Notes under the pieces: generated by a model | Database searches by the model: none | What the model was told of the DNA's origin: nothing | What the model saw: the letters and a program-made list of their open reading frames with translations, nothing else | NCBI RefSeq assembly: GCF_001655775.1 | Contig: NZ_LXFF01000021.1 | Span: 1 to 32,811 of the forward strand | Length of the DNA stretch: 32,811 nt | DNA from: Candidatus Arthromitus sp. SFB-turkey | Lineage (GTDB): Bacteria > Bacillota > Clostridia > Clostridiales > Clostridiaceae | Direction: 5' to 3' | Translations under genes and position numbers: made by a program | Part shown: piece after piece, positions 8,493 through 16,762 of the stretch | Layout: each line of letters opens with the position of its first letter | Position numbering within the stretch: position 1 is the first letter of the stretch

Positions 8493-8562
8493 CTTCATAG
8501 CAAATATCATTTACGGTGATATTGTAGATACGCTTAAACCATATTATTAAGCTTATACGAAG
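8493..8562 (-). promoter_or_regulatory. Purine riboswitch aptamer, guanine class
   Basis: The - strand RNA has the whole purine-riboswitch layout. P1 is CTTCGTA with TATGAAG. P2 is a GCTTAA / TTTAAGC stem whose loop holds AATATGG. J2/3 reads GTATCTAC. P3 is AATATC / GATATT with the conserved CCGTAAA loop. The base just before the P1 closing TATG is followed by T and is C, the discriminator that marks guanine/hypoxanthine-type rather than adenine-type aptamers. Small departures are G in place of the usual A before that C, and only one C after CTA in J2/3. Confidence 0.88.
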
Positions 8563-8575
8563 GTTATTATTTAAT

Positions 8576-8604
8576 ATTATAGTATTATTTAAGTTTAACT
8601 ACAA
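8576..8604 (-). promoter_or_regulatory. ade promoter, TTGTAG-17-TATAAT
   Basis: On the - strand TTGTAG (8599-8604) and a perfect TATAAT (8576-8581) are 17 bases apart. The predicted start lies a few bases before riboswitch helix P1, exactly where a riboswitch promoter should sit. Confidence 0.7.
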
Positions 8605-8764
8605 AGAAATTTTATTTTGGTTTAATATTGCTATTTATAAAGTGGAAGTATTTTAAGTTTTATAGTAGACTTAAGATGAATTAAAAATTTTTTAGTTGTG
8701 TAAATTTGCTTCATAAAAATTAGTAAATTTTTTAGAAATTAAATTTTTAAACTAGGAGGATTTC

Positions 8765-9757
8765 ATGAAAATTTGTGTAGCTGGTGGAGCTGGATTTATT
8801 GGGAGTAATTTTATTCATTACATGATTAACAAATATAGAGATATCCAAATTGTTTGTATAGATGCTCTTACTTATGCTGGTAATCTTGAAAATTTAGAAA
8901 TTGTTAGAGAAAATACTAATTTTAAATTTTATAGGGGAAATATTTTAGATAATATTTTTTTAGATAAGGTTTTTTCAAAAGAAGATTTTGATGTTGTAAT
9001 AAATTTTGCTGCTGAATCTCATGTTGATAGATCTATAAAAAATGGAAAAATATTTTTAGAAACCAACGTAATAGGAACGAAAAATTTGATGGACATGTCT
9101 TTGAAGTATAATTTAAAAAGATATCATCAAATTTCTACTGATGAGGTATATGGAGATTTAGAGATAAATGATGCTAAATCATTTTCTGAAGAAGATATTT
9201 TAAAGCCGTCCTCTCCTTATTCTGTTTCTAAGGCATCAGCTGATATGCTTGTTATGAGTTATTTTAGAACATTTAATTTACCTGTCACCATATCTAGGTG
9301 TTCAAATAATTATGGGCCTTATCAATATCCAGAAAAATTTATACCTGTTATTATAACTAAAGCTATAAAGAATGAAAAAATTCCTGTGTATGGAAAAGGA
9401 GAAAATATTCGTGATTGGATACATGTGTATGATCATTCAATTTCTATAGATAAAATTATAAGAGAAGGTAGAATTGGTGAAATATATAATGTAAGTTCTA
9501 GAAATGAAATTAAAAATTTGGATTTGGCAAAAAAAATATTAGATATTTTAGATAAAGATTATTCTTTAATAACATTTGTTGAAGATAGACTAGGACATGA
9601 TATTAAATATTCAGTTAATAACGAAAAAATAAGAAATGAGTTATCTTTTGAGTGTAGTGTGGAGTTTTCAAAAGGATTGGAAAATACAGTAAATTGGTAT
9701 TTGGATAATTTAAATTGGGTAGAAGCAGTTTTGAAAGATAAATATATAGAGGTTTAA
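8765..9757 (+). CDS. rmlB: dTDP-glucose 4,6-dehydratase
   Basis: RmlB makes dTDP-4-dehydro-6-deoxyglucose, the second step of dTDP-L-rhamnose synthesis. It is a 330-residue short-chain dehydrogenase-type enzyme. GGAGFIGSN at 7-15 binds NAD; ALTYAGNLENL, FAAESHVDRS and STDEVYGD (Thr-Asp-Glu at about 125-127) are the dehydratase signature; Tyr152 and Lys156 in SPYSVSK form the catalytic YxxxK; SRCSNNYGPYQYPEKFIP and RDWIHVYDH follow as expected. The ATG at 8765 has AGGAGGA at 8754-8760. It heads the rmlB-rmlD-10611 operon. Confidence 0.95.
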   Translation: MKICVAGGAGFIGSNFIHYMINKYRDIQIVCIDALTYAGNLENLEIVRENTNFKFYRGNILDNIFLDKVFSKEDFDVVINFAAESHVDRSIKNGKIFLETNVIGTKNLMDMSLKYNLKRYHQISTDEVYGDLEINDAKSFSEEDILKPSSPYSVSKASADMLVMSYFRTFNLPVTISRCSNNYGPYQYPEKFIPVIITKAIKNEKIPVYGKGENIRDWIHVYDHSISIDKIIREGRIGEIYNVSSRNEIKNLDLAKKILDILDKDYSLITFVEDRLGHDIKYSVNNEKIRNELSFECSVEFSKGLENTVNWYLDNLNWVEAVLKDKYIEV

Positions 9758-9763
9758 AGTATT

Positions 9764-10606
9764 ATGATTTTTGTTACTGGATCTAGTGGACAATTAGGAT
9801 TTGAAATATGTGGAGCACTAAAGAATTTAAATATAAAACATTATCCAATAACTAGAAATGATTTTGATTTAATTAATAAGAATGATGTATTTAGATTTTT
9901 TGAAAATAAAAATGTGGATTGTATAATTCATTGTGCAGCTTATACAAATGTTGACAAAGCAGAAAGTGAAAAAGAGTTATGTAGGGCTGTAAATATTGAA
10001 TCAACTAAAACTTTGTTACAAATATCAAAAATGTTATCTTGTAAATTTGTTTATATAAGTACTGATTATGTATTTGATGGAAAGAAGGATTCACCGTATG
10101 AAGTAGAAGATTCTTTAAACCCTATTAATTATTATGGGTATACAAAAGCCAAAGGTGAGGTATATGCTATAGAAAATTATTTTAATACTTATGTAATTAG
10201 AGTATCTTTTGTTTATGGAATTAATGGTAGAAATTTTGTTAAAAGTATAATTAATTTATCTAAAGAAAATAGTGAAATAAATGTTGTATGTGATCAAATT
10301 GGTTCTCAAAGTTATGCTAAACATTTAGCATATGGAATTATTAATATAGTAAATTCAAATAGACCAGGAATTTATCATTTAACAAATGAAGGATATTTTA
10401 GTTTTTATGATTTTGCAGTTAAAGTATTTCAAAAATTAGGAATTAAAGCTAGAGTAAATAAAATATTATCCAAAGATTATAAAACAATTGCTAAAAGAGG
10501 ATTAAATTCAATGTTATCTAAGGATTGTTTAACTAGGAATAATATACCGCATTTATTGAGTGTTGATGATGGGATTTCGGAGTTTATAAATGAAATGAGG
10601 TTATAA
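9764..10606 (+). CDS. rmlD: dTDP-4-dehydrorhamnose reductase
   Basis: RmlD performs the final NAD(P)H-dependent reduction to dTDP-L-rhamnose. The 280-residue protein has GSSGQLG at 6-12 for cofactor binding, HCAAYTNVDKAE, the YISTDYVFDG signature at about 97-106, and Tyr126/Lys130 of the YxxxK pair in YYGYTKAKGE, then RVSFVYG and GIYHLTNEG. It starts 6 bases after rmlB; the only binding site is GAGG at 9749-9752 inside the end of rmlB, so translation is probably coupled. With rmlA, rmlC and rmlB the pathway in this window is complete. Confidence 0.94.
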   Translation: MIFVTGSSGQLGFEICGALKNLNIKHYPITRNDFDLINKNDVFRFFENKNVDCIIHCAAYTNVDKAESEKELCRAVNIESTKTLLQISKMLSCKFVYISTDYVFDGKKDSPYEVEDSLNPINYYGYTKAKGEVYAIENYFNTYVIRVSFVYGINGRNFVKSIINLSKENSEINVVCDQIGSQSYAKHLAYGIINIVNSNRPGIYHLTNEGYFSFYDFAVKVFQKLGIKARVNKILSKDYKTIAKRGLNSMLSKDCLTRNNIPHLLSVDDGISEFINEMRL

Positions 10607-10610
10607 TTAA

Positions 10611-11747
10611 GTGAACTATAAAAAACGAAATATTATTGGAATTGCTTCATTCGTTGTTATAATTTTAGTTATGTTAAATTTTAATTTCTTTTTGGAGATA
10701 TTGAATTATAAGATTTTAGGTATAAAATTTATAGGGATAAAAGGAGATGAGCTATTTTTATCTGAACTCAGTGAAATAGAATTAACTAAGAGTGAGTTAG
10801 TTGAGTATATAACAGATAATTTAAATCAAATAGGAAGTAAAAAATTACAAAATTTTGATTTCTCAATATATGTTAGGAATATAGAAGAGGAAGATAAATT
10901 TTTAGAAAAATTAAGAATACCTATAGATGATAATTTTGATGAAAATTTATATCAAAGTTTAGATTTGATTCCTAAAAATGAGGAATTGTTATTTAGATTT
11001 GTGTTGTATTCAAAAGATAAAACGTACATGAGTAAAATATTTTCTATAAAACTTGTTGATGAACTTTATAAAAATGAAGGTAAAATTATTTTGGAATTAA
11101 ATGAATTTTCAAAAAATGGAACAATAAGCTCAGTTAGTGTACCTAAATATTTAAATTTAGAAGAAAATTCTAAAATAAATGTTACTGCTAAGTATAATGA
11201 ATTGGCTATAACAGGGTTAAGTGCTAGGTATGATGTAAAAAATAATAATATTGTAGTTAGTAATTTGGTTCCTTTAAAAGAGTATTCGTATGTTGAGTTT
11301 ACTACTAGAAATAGTGATAGTATTGATATTATTTTGAATATAAGAAATTTTTTAATGCAATCAGAGAATGAATTACAGGACTATTTATCAAAAATTTATT
11401 TAAATTCTTTGAATAGATATCCGTATGAAAGTGAGTATGTGGAAAGTTTAAATAAATTGTCAAATCATGAGATTTCTATTAATGAGTTTTTAAGTGGAAT
11501 TATTTTGAGCGAAGAATTTGATAATGTTAACAACACACCTAAGCAAATAGTAGATAGTATATATTTTCTTGTAAATAAACAACGTATCAACGGTAGATTA
11601 TCTACACTTATGCTAGATGAATTTAATCATGTTTTATTAGATAAAAATACTAGAAATAATGCGAAATTAGAAATGCTTAATGATTTTTTAAGTGATGAGG
11701 AAAGTTTAAATTATATGGAAACAAAATTAAACGTTAGAGTGGAATAA
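10611..11747 (+). CDS. Membrane-anchored protein with degenerate DUF4214-like C-terminus
   Basis: A 378-residue protein I cannot name. It starts at a GTG (10611) 4 bases after rmlD, with GAGG at 10597-10600, so it belongs to the rmlBD operon. Residues about 9-29 form one uncleaved-looking membrane segment with a basic Lys/Arg start, so the rest should lie outside. The middle is beta-like; about 215-235 carry an NNNIVVSNLVPLKEYSYVEF stretch equivalent to the domain before DUF4214 in the big surface proteins. The last ~120 residues match the DUF4214 pair in spacing (YLSKIYLNSLNRYPYES, VDSIYFLVNKQRING, ending METKLNVRVE) but have lost the Trp and Asp-x-x-Gly positions. It may be an assembly or anchoring partner of the surface proteins; this is inference. 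Confidence 0.7.
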   Translation: MNYKKRNIIGIASFVVIILVMLNFNFFLEILNYKILGIKFIGIKGDELFLSELSEIELTKSELVEYITDNLNQIGSKKLQNFDFSIYVRNIEEEDKFLEKLRIPIDDNFDENLYQSLDLIPKNEELLFRFVLYSKDKTYMSKIFSIKLVDELYKNEGKIILELNEFSKNGTISSVSVPKYLNLEENSKINVTAKYNELAITGLSARYDVKNNNIVVSNLVPLKEYSYVEFTTRNSDSIDIILNIRNFLMQSENELQDYLSKIYLNSLNRYPYESEYVESLNKLSNHEISINEFLSGIILSEEFDNVNNTPKQIVDSIYFLVNKQRINGRLSTLMLDEFNHVLLDKNTRNNAKLEMLNDFLSDEESLNYMETKLNVRVE

Positions 11748-11890
11748 CTTTAAAAATAAAATTATTTAATTTAGTAAATTTTTTTTAAAACATCTCGATT
11801 ATGAAATCATAAACGAAATTAAATAGAAGTTAATAAGTTTAACGGGTTAATGTACTGAAATTAAATTTAAATACTTTCAAGGAGGAAGAG

Positions 11891-14053
11891 ATGTTAAGTA
11901 AGAAATTTACTAAAAAATTAGTTGGAATGTTGATGTCTATATTATTATTTTCAACTTTTTGTGTAGGACCTGGTACTAATGAAGCTTTTGCAGTTCCTGC
12001 TAGTGAAGATAGATATATAGAAGGAGATAAACAGTTTAGTGTAAATCTTTCATCTACAGAAATTCCTGCTGGTGCTAATCCAGGTGCTGTTGATTTTAAT
12101 GGTAATGGTAAGTATGATGATGGTGAGGTTTTACCACTAAAAGGAACAGAAGATTTTACAGTTCCTAGCTCTGTTACGAAGGAAGAAGAGAACTTTATTG
12201 ATGTAGTAGGAGTTGAAGGAGGAATTTTAAGAAATAATACAGTTGTTATAAGAGAAGATATAGAGGATTATAAAAAGACTTATTTAAGGGATATATCTAC
12301 AAGTGGATACATTTATGTCAAAGTTAAGTTTGGTGGTAATGTTGCTGCAGCTCTTAAATCTACTTTAGATAAAGCGGTAGAAGAAGTTAAGAAAAATAAA
12401 ACGCTTCTTTCACAGGGGAAAGGTAGTCAGATTTCTTTAATAGATCAAGAAACACTTGCAACAGTTATTCAGAATTCACTTGGAATGGTTAATGATTCAA
12501 AAGAATTAATAAACAAAGATGTTTATTTAGCGGTAAGTTATACAACAGGTTCTAAATCTGAAGTTAAGAAGATTCCTATTCAGGATTGGTTGATGGATAC
12601 TACTACAGCTAAAATGAATCAGTATACAAATAGTTATAATGCACCTAAGATAGTTGACGAAGCAGGAAATGTTTATCTTAAAATTTATGGTTTACCATCA
12701 GGAAGTGAAATAACAAAAGTTCAACTTGAAGGTACCCTTTCTTTCCCTTCATTGGTAGAGCAAAGTGTTGTTAAGAAAATTTCTCAACAATCAAAGGTTA
12801 CAGAAAAATCTGGTATAATTCCATTTATAGATCCTATGCTTACGGAAAGTATAAATATTGATAATTCCAATTCATTAGATCCACTTACAATAAAGTCTAC
12901 AGTTTCTTATTTTGTTGATATAAGTGTGAATAGTAAGGGAGAGCTTACTACTGATGGAAATAATACTATCGAATATTTAGGGCCTTTTTCTGATGATGAT
13001 GAGGCTCATGGATATGAACATGCAAATGTACGACCACTTGAAGATGCTATTGCATTTTATGATGTTATATATGATCCAGAAAATACTATAAAGAGAATAC
13101 AAGTAAAGGATTCTGAAGGAAATCTTTATTCAGCTAAAATATTAAAAGAAGATACTAAAATTGGCAAGATGCAATCTTATGCTAAGGTAGATGATTTAGT
13201 TAAGGATCCAGAAAAAAATTCTACAAATTATAAAGATTTTGCTATAGAAGAATTAAAACCTGGTACAGATTATAAGTTTACAGAATTGATAGTAACTTTT
13301 AACTCAGGAGATGGAGATATCAATAGAAGATTTACCAATTATGATCCAATTTCAGTAAATCCAATTGTAATTAGAACTATGGGGTCATCGCCAGATACTC
13401 AATCAGGTGAATTATTGAAGTCTTTTGAACTTAAAAATATTACACCAACAAAAGCAGAATTTAAAATAGAATTTAATGATCCAGATGGAGTAGTAAAAGA
13501 TGTTAGAATTGAAGGAGATTCAATAGCAAGTTCTGTTTATGACTCTAAGAATGATCTTGTAAAATTATATGGATTAACTCCAAATAGTGAGCAAAAAGGA
13601 TTTGAATTAGTTGTTACTCTTGTAGATGGTGAAGAGTTAGGTATGGAATTAGAGCCGTTTACAACTAAGAGAGTTACAAATGCAAAAGATTGGATTGAAG
13701 GGTTCTATCATATATTCTTCTTAAGAGATGGAGATCCTGATGGTATGGCATATTGGACGTCTAAACTTTCATCACATGAACTTACAGTTAATTACTTTAC
13801 TGCAAATATAGTAAATGAAAAGGAATATAAAGAGAAAAACTTAGATAATGCTAAATATGTAGAGCGTATGTATAGATCTGTTACAGGAAGAACTTCTGAT
13901 GCTGAAGGACTTGCATGGTGGGTTAAAACTCTTGAGCAAACTATAGTAGAACTTGGAGATAGAACAGCAGCAATGCAAAATATATCTGCTAGAATGCTCG
14001 GAGAATCTGAGACAAAAAACTTCTTGTATAGCATTGGATTAAAAGTAGAATAA
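11891..14053 (+). CDS. Exported surface protein with C-terminal DUF4214-type module
   Basis: A 720-residue secreted protein starting at the ATG at 11891 behind GGAGGA (11881-11886). Residues 1 to about 35 are a Sec signal peptide ending EAFA. An acidic loop at about 68-79 (DFNGNGKYDDGE) resembles an EF-hand or dockerin-type calcium loop. The body is beta-like; a segment at about 535-590 is the same Ig-like domain that precedes DUF4214 in the protein at 645. The end (about 603-720) contains FLRDGDPDGMAYW and GRTSDAEGLAWW, the two DUF4214-type units, and closes with SIGLKVE as the 645 protein closes with KLGIKF. No LPXTG motif or membrane tail is present. It sits between the rmlBD operon and the methyltransferase genes and has its own terminator. 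No enzyme activity is suggested. Confidence 0.85.
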   Translation: MLSKKFTKKLVGMLMSILLFSTFCVGPGTNEAFAVPASEDRYIEGDKQFSVNLSSTEIPAGANPGAVDFNGNGKYDDGEVLPLKGTEDFTVPSSVTKEEENFIDVVGVEGGILRNNTVVIREDIEDYKKTYLRDISTSGYIYVKVKFGGNVAAALKSTLDKAVEEVKKNKTLLSQGKGSQISLIDQETLATVIQNSLGMVNDSKELINKDVYLAVSYTTGSKSEVKKIPIQDWLMDTTTAKMNQYTNSYNAPKIVDEAGNVYLKIYGLPSGSEITKVQLEGTLSFPSLVEQSVVKKISQQSKVTEKSGIIPFIDPMLTESINIDNSNSLDPLTIKSTVSYFVDISVNSKGELTTDGNNTIEYLGPFSDDDEAHGYEHANVRPLEDAIAFYDVIYDPENTIKRIQVKDSEGNLYSAKILKEDTKIGKMQSYAKVDDLVKDPEKNSTNYKDFAIEELKPGTDYKFTELIVTFNSGDGDINRRFTNYDPISVNPIVIRTMGSSPDTQSGELLKSFELKNITPTKAEFKIEFNDPDGVVKDVRIEGDSIASSVYDSKNDLVKLYGLTPNSEQKGFELVVTLVDGEELGMELEPFTTKRVTNAKDWIEGFYHIFFLRDGDPDGMAYWTSKLSSHELTVNYFTANIVNEKEYKEKNLDNAKYVERMYRSVTGRTSDAEGLAWWVKTLEQTIVELGDRTAAMQNISARMLGESETKNFLYSIGLKVE

Positions 14054-14059
14054 TTTTTA

Positions 14060-14100
14060 AAAAGCATGTACTTAATTTGTACATGCTTTTTATTGTTTTT
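14060..14100 (+). terminator. Intrinsic terminator after the 11891 gene
   Basis: A perfect 12-bp stem (14060-14071 with 14079-14090) with a 7-base loop is followed by TATTGTTTTTT. It lies 6 bases after the stop codon. Confidence 0.8.
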
Positions 14101-14154
14101 TAATTAGAAATGAATTAGTATTTATGTGTGCAATAATTAGTAGGAGAAAATTTT

Positions 14155-14708
14155 GTGAATTTGTTAAAGAAAATTGATTCAAGATTTTTAATGGCTAATT
14201 TTAATTTTTTAAGTGAAATTAAAGTTAAATTATTAAATGAAGATTTATTATGTAAATTAAATAGGAGATTGGAAGTTTTAAAATGTATAGAAAGTGTTTC
14301 TAAACCTTTAGAAGTTTATTTTTATGGAAGTAATTACAAATATGTATTAGATAAACTTTCATTGAAAGAGGTTGAATTTTTAGCTAAAAAAATTTTATTT
14401 TATGAAAAGAAAGAGATTGATATAAAAACTTTTTCAGGTTTTGATGAAATGTTTTCAAAAATTTCAAAAAAATCTTATGATAAGATTAAAAATTGTGCAG
14501 AGGGAGAAAGTTTTTTAGTTAGTATAAATTCAAATTAAATTTTTATGAAAGATTAACACCAGGTGGATATATTTTTATACATGATTATAATCATAAGGCT
14601 TTTGGAGGAATAAGAGAGGCTGTTAGAAAATTTGAAAATATAATTGGAAAAAGAATTAACAAAGTTCCAATTTGTGATCTTGCTGGAAGTTTAATTATAA
14701 CAAAATAA
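14155..14708 (+). pseudogene. Remnant of an N-domain/TylF methyltransferase gene with internal deletion
   Basis: The first 127 codons (14155-14538, GTG start, AGGAG at 14142-14146) encode the same N-terminal domain as the gene at 14814: FLMANFNFLSEI, LNRRLEVLK, EVYFYGSNY. They end in a stop where the intact copy continues. Immediately after, in another frame, 14540-14708 encode YERLTPGGYIFIHDYNHK and on to SLIITK and a stop, matching the extreme C-terminus of the same neighbour. The ~1.3 kb between is missing. So this is a diverged sister copy that lost its middle and the methyltransferase cofactor site. The short N-terminal protein could still be made, because start, binding site and downstream terminator are intact. 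Confidence 0.85.
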
Positions 14709-14714
14709 GAGTAT

Positions 14715-14755
14715 AAGTACATGAAATTTATTTCATGTACTTTGTTGTTTTTGGT
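14715..14755 (+). terminator. Intrinsic terminator after the remnant gene
   Basis: A perfect 12-bp stem (14715-14726 with 14731-14742) and 4-base loop are followed by TGTTGTTTTT. It is placed right after the stop codon of the deleted copy's C-terminal fragment. Confidence 0.75.
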
Positions 14756-14813
14756 TATTTTTTGTTTGAGAATAAATATAAATGTTGTGTAATAATAAAA
14801 TACGGAGGATATT

Positions 14814-16682
14814 GTGGGGGATTATTTGGATACCTATTCGAAGTTTTTAATAGGAAATTTTAATTTTTTTAGTGAGATTGTAGAAAGACTTTTATCTCAA
14901 CCCAAGGTAAATAAGGAATTAATTTTAAAAGTTCAGAGAAGGCTTAAAGTTTTAAAACTTATAGATAGTGTTTCTGAATCTTTAGAAAAATATTTTTATG
15001 GTAATGATTATACAGAAATATTGGAACATAATGTTTTTGATGATTTAGAATATTTTGTAGAATATCTTTTAAGGTATAGAAAACGTGAAGTTAAAATAAA
15101 TGTAAATGGAACTTCTCATGGAATTTTAAATAAAATTTGTTCTAAATCTTATGAGAGCATTCATAATTATAATTGTTCTGACAATGTACAGATAAATATA
15201 AATTCTGATGAAGTATTTTTAGAAGACTATGACGAAATAGATGAACTATACTTTGTATTAGATGAAATAGCATCTACGAATATAAATTTCAAAATTATAG
15301 ACGTACAAAATAATACCGAATTTTTTGAAGATAGAATTAATAATAGGAAATTTAAAAATTATGTCAATACTAAAATAACTCTTCTTAAAATAAGTGATTA
15401 CTATAATTTTATAAAGAAAACAGATACAAATGAATTTATATTAAATAGAATGAGTTTACTAGACCCTAATCCTATATGGAAATATTATCTTTTAAATATA
15501 AAGATAGAGAATGAAGAACTTCCGCAAACCATTATAAACTACGCCTCTTATGTTAAAGATAACTATAGTAAGTATGCTTATTTGAATGAAGAATTATATA
15601 AATTTATCGGAATGAATGCACTTATGACCCTTTGTGAAAAGTATATTGAAATTTGTGATTATAAAAAATTTGAAGAAAGTTTTGAAGAATTAAAAAATAT
15701 AGAAAGTAATTTGTTAGAACTGATATATCTAAAAGCGAAAAATATTATAAAGAACAATGATTTAAAAATAGATGAATTTTTGAGAGAAGTAGAGGACGAA
15801 TTAAATAAAAATCCAAATAAGCACTCCATTATGAATGCCACTTCAAAAAGTCTTTATAGCTTAATGGGAAAAATATTAGAGCAAAAAGGGGATTATCTCG
15901 GAGCTGCTCAAAATTATTTAGAAAGTGGAGAATTATTTCAATATGTGAATAAACTTGGACAAGTTGTAACGGATTTAAATAAGGCTATATATAAAAATAA
16001 TGAATATTCTAATGGAATGATTTTAACTTCTAAAATTAAGAGTGATTATGAATTTATTAGTGATACTTCAGATGTTGTTGATATGAGTGATATTTGGGGA
16101 AAAGATTATACAAGGTTATTTACTTTTGAACTTTGTGCAAGAGAAATTATACAAAACAAAATAGCTGGAGAAGTTGCAGAACTTGGAGTATTTAGAGGAG
16201 ATTTTGCTAAACTTTTAAATGAAGTTTTTCATGATAGAAAACTCTATTTATTTGATACTTTTGAAAGTTTTGATAATAGAGATGTAGAAGAAGAGCGAAA
16301 GAATAGATTTATGAATGATGGTACTCTAAATGAAATAATAGAAGGACTAAAAAATACTAATGTAGAATTAGTTATGAACAAAATGAAAAATAAAAATAAT
16401 GTTATTGTAAAGAAGGGATATTTTCCAGAAAGTTTAGGTTTTCTCGAGGAAAAATTTTGTTTTGTAAGTTTAGATGTTGATTTGTATAAACCAACTCTTG
16501 AGGGACTTAAATATTTTTATGAAAGATTGTCGCCGGGCGGATATATATTTATTCATGATTATAATCATAAATTATGTCCGGGTGTTTCTGCTGCGGTTAG
16601 AGATTTTGAAAAAATGCTTGGATATAAAGTTTGTAAGTTTCCTATAAGTGATCAAGGGGGAACTTTGGTTATAACAAAGTAA
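14814..16682 (+). CDS. N-domain/helical-repeat protein with C-terminal TylF-type O-methyltransferase
   Basis: A 622-residue three-part protein starting at a GTG (14814) behind GGAGG (14804-14808). Residues 1-90 are the domain shared with the SunS-like enzyme at 3632 (FLIGNFNFFSEI, QRRLKVLKLI, YFYGNDYT). The middle, about 130-425, is helical and TPR-like. Residues about 431-622 are a TylF/MycF-family SAM-dependent methyltransferase: VAELGVFRGDFAK at about 454 (SAM motif I), LYLFDTFESF, SLDVDLYKPT at about 552 and GGYIFIHDYNH (metal and catalytic region). Known members O-methylate sugars on natural products. Next to a complete dTDP-rhamnose pathway and several glycosyltransferases, sugar O-methylation of a surface glycan is the natural inference. 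No signal peptide, so it acts in the cytoplasm. A damaged sister copy lies just upstream. Confidence 0.78.
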   Translation: MGDYLDTYSKFLIGNFNFFSEIVERLLSQPKVNKELILKVQRRLKVLKLIDSVSESLEKYFYGNDYTEILEHNVFDDLEYFVEYLLRYRKREVKINVNGTSHGILNKICSKSYESIHNYNCSDNVQININSDEVFLEDYDEIDELYFVLDEIASTNINFKIIDVQNNTEFFEDRINNRKFKNYVNTKITLLKISDYYNFIKKTDTNEFILNRMSLLDPNPIWKYYLLNIKIENEELPQTIINYASYVKDNYSKYAYLNEELYKFIGMNALMTLCEKYIEICDYKKFEESFEELKNIESNLLELIYLKAKNIIKNNDLKIDEFLREVEDELNKNPNKHSIMNATSKSLYSLMGKILEQKGDYLGAAQNYLESGELFQYVNKLGQVVTDLNKAIYKNNEYSNGMILTSKIKSDYEFISDTSDVVDMSDIWGKDYTRLFTFELCAREIIQNKIAGEVAELGVFRGDFAKLLNEVFHDRKLYLFDTFESFDNRDVEEERKNRFMNDGTLNEIIEGLKNTNVELVMNKMKNKNNVIVKKGYFPESLGFLEEKFCFVSLDVDLYKPTLEGLKYFYERLSPGGYIFIHDYNHKLCPGVSAAVRDFEKMLGYKVCKFPISDQGGTLVITK

Positions 16683-16726
16683 TAAATATTTTATTTTTGC
16701 AGAAAGATTTACAGTAAATTGTTAAC

Positions 16727-16749
16727 ATCAAATATATTAAATATTTGAT
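16727..16749. repeat. Inverted repeat in the leader before the GT2 array
   Basis: Nine-base arms ATCAAATAT and ATATTTGAT flank a 5-base centre. It lies 45 bases after the methyltransferase gene and 14 bases before the terminator stem. It could be an operator or a weak hairpin; no T run follows directly. Confidence 0.35.
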
Positions 16750-16762
16750 TTTATATAGATTT

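Larger units (their letters stand above)
8442..8764. other. Divergent intergenic region, ade / rmlB
   Basis: The left part holds the ade leader: Shine-Dalgarno-masking hairpin, purine riboswitch and ade promoter, all on the - strand. The remaining ~160 bases up to rmlB must carry the rmlB promoter, but I see no hexamer pair I would defend. The rmlB ribosome binding site (AGGAGGA) is at 8754-8760. Confidence 0.6.

Noticed and set aside
8365-8550. Open frame on + strand antisense to the ade start and riboswitch
   Set aside because: It covers conserved riboswitch structure on the other strand and encodes low-complexity hydrophobic sequence.
13792-14067. Open frame on - strand inside the 11891 gene
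   Set aside because: It is a mirror of a conserved DUF4214 module, with no signal of its own; the same holds for - strand frames at 22878-23336, 23844-24059 and 26481-26756.
15659-15841. Open frame on - strand inside the 14814 gene
   Set aside because: Short, Phe/Ser-rich antisense of a Lys/Glu-rich helical region; no start signals.
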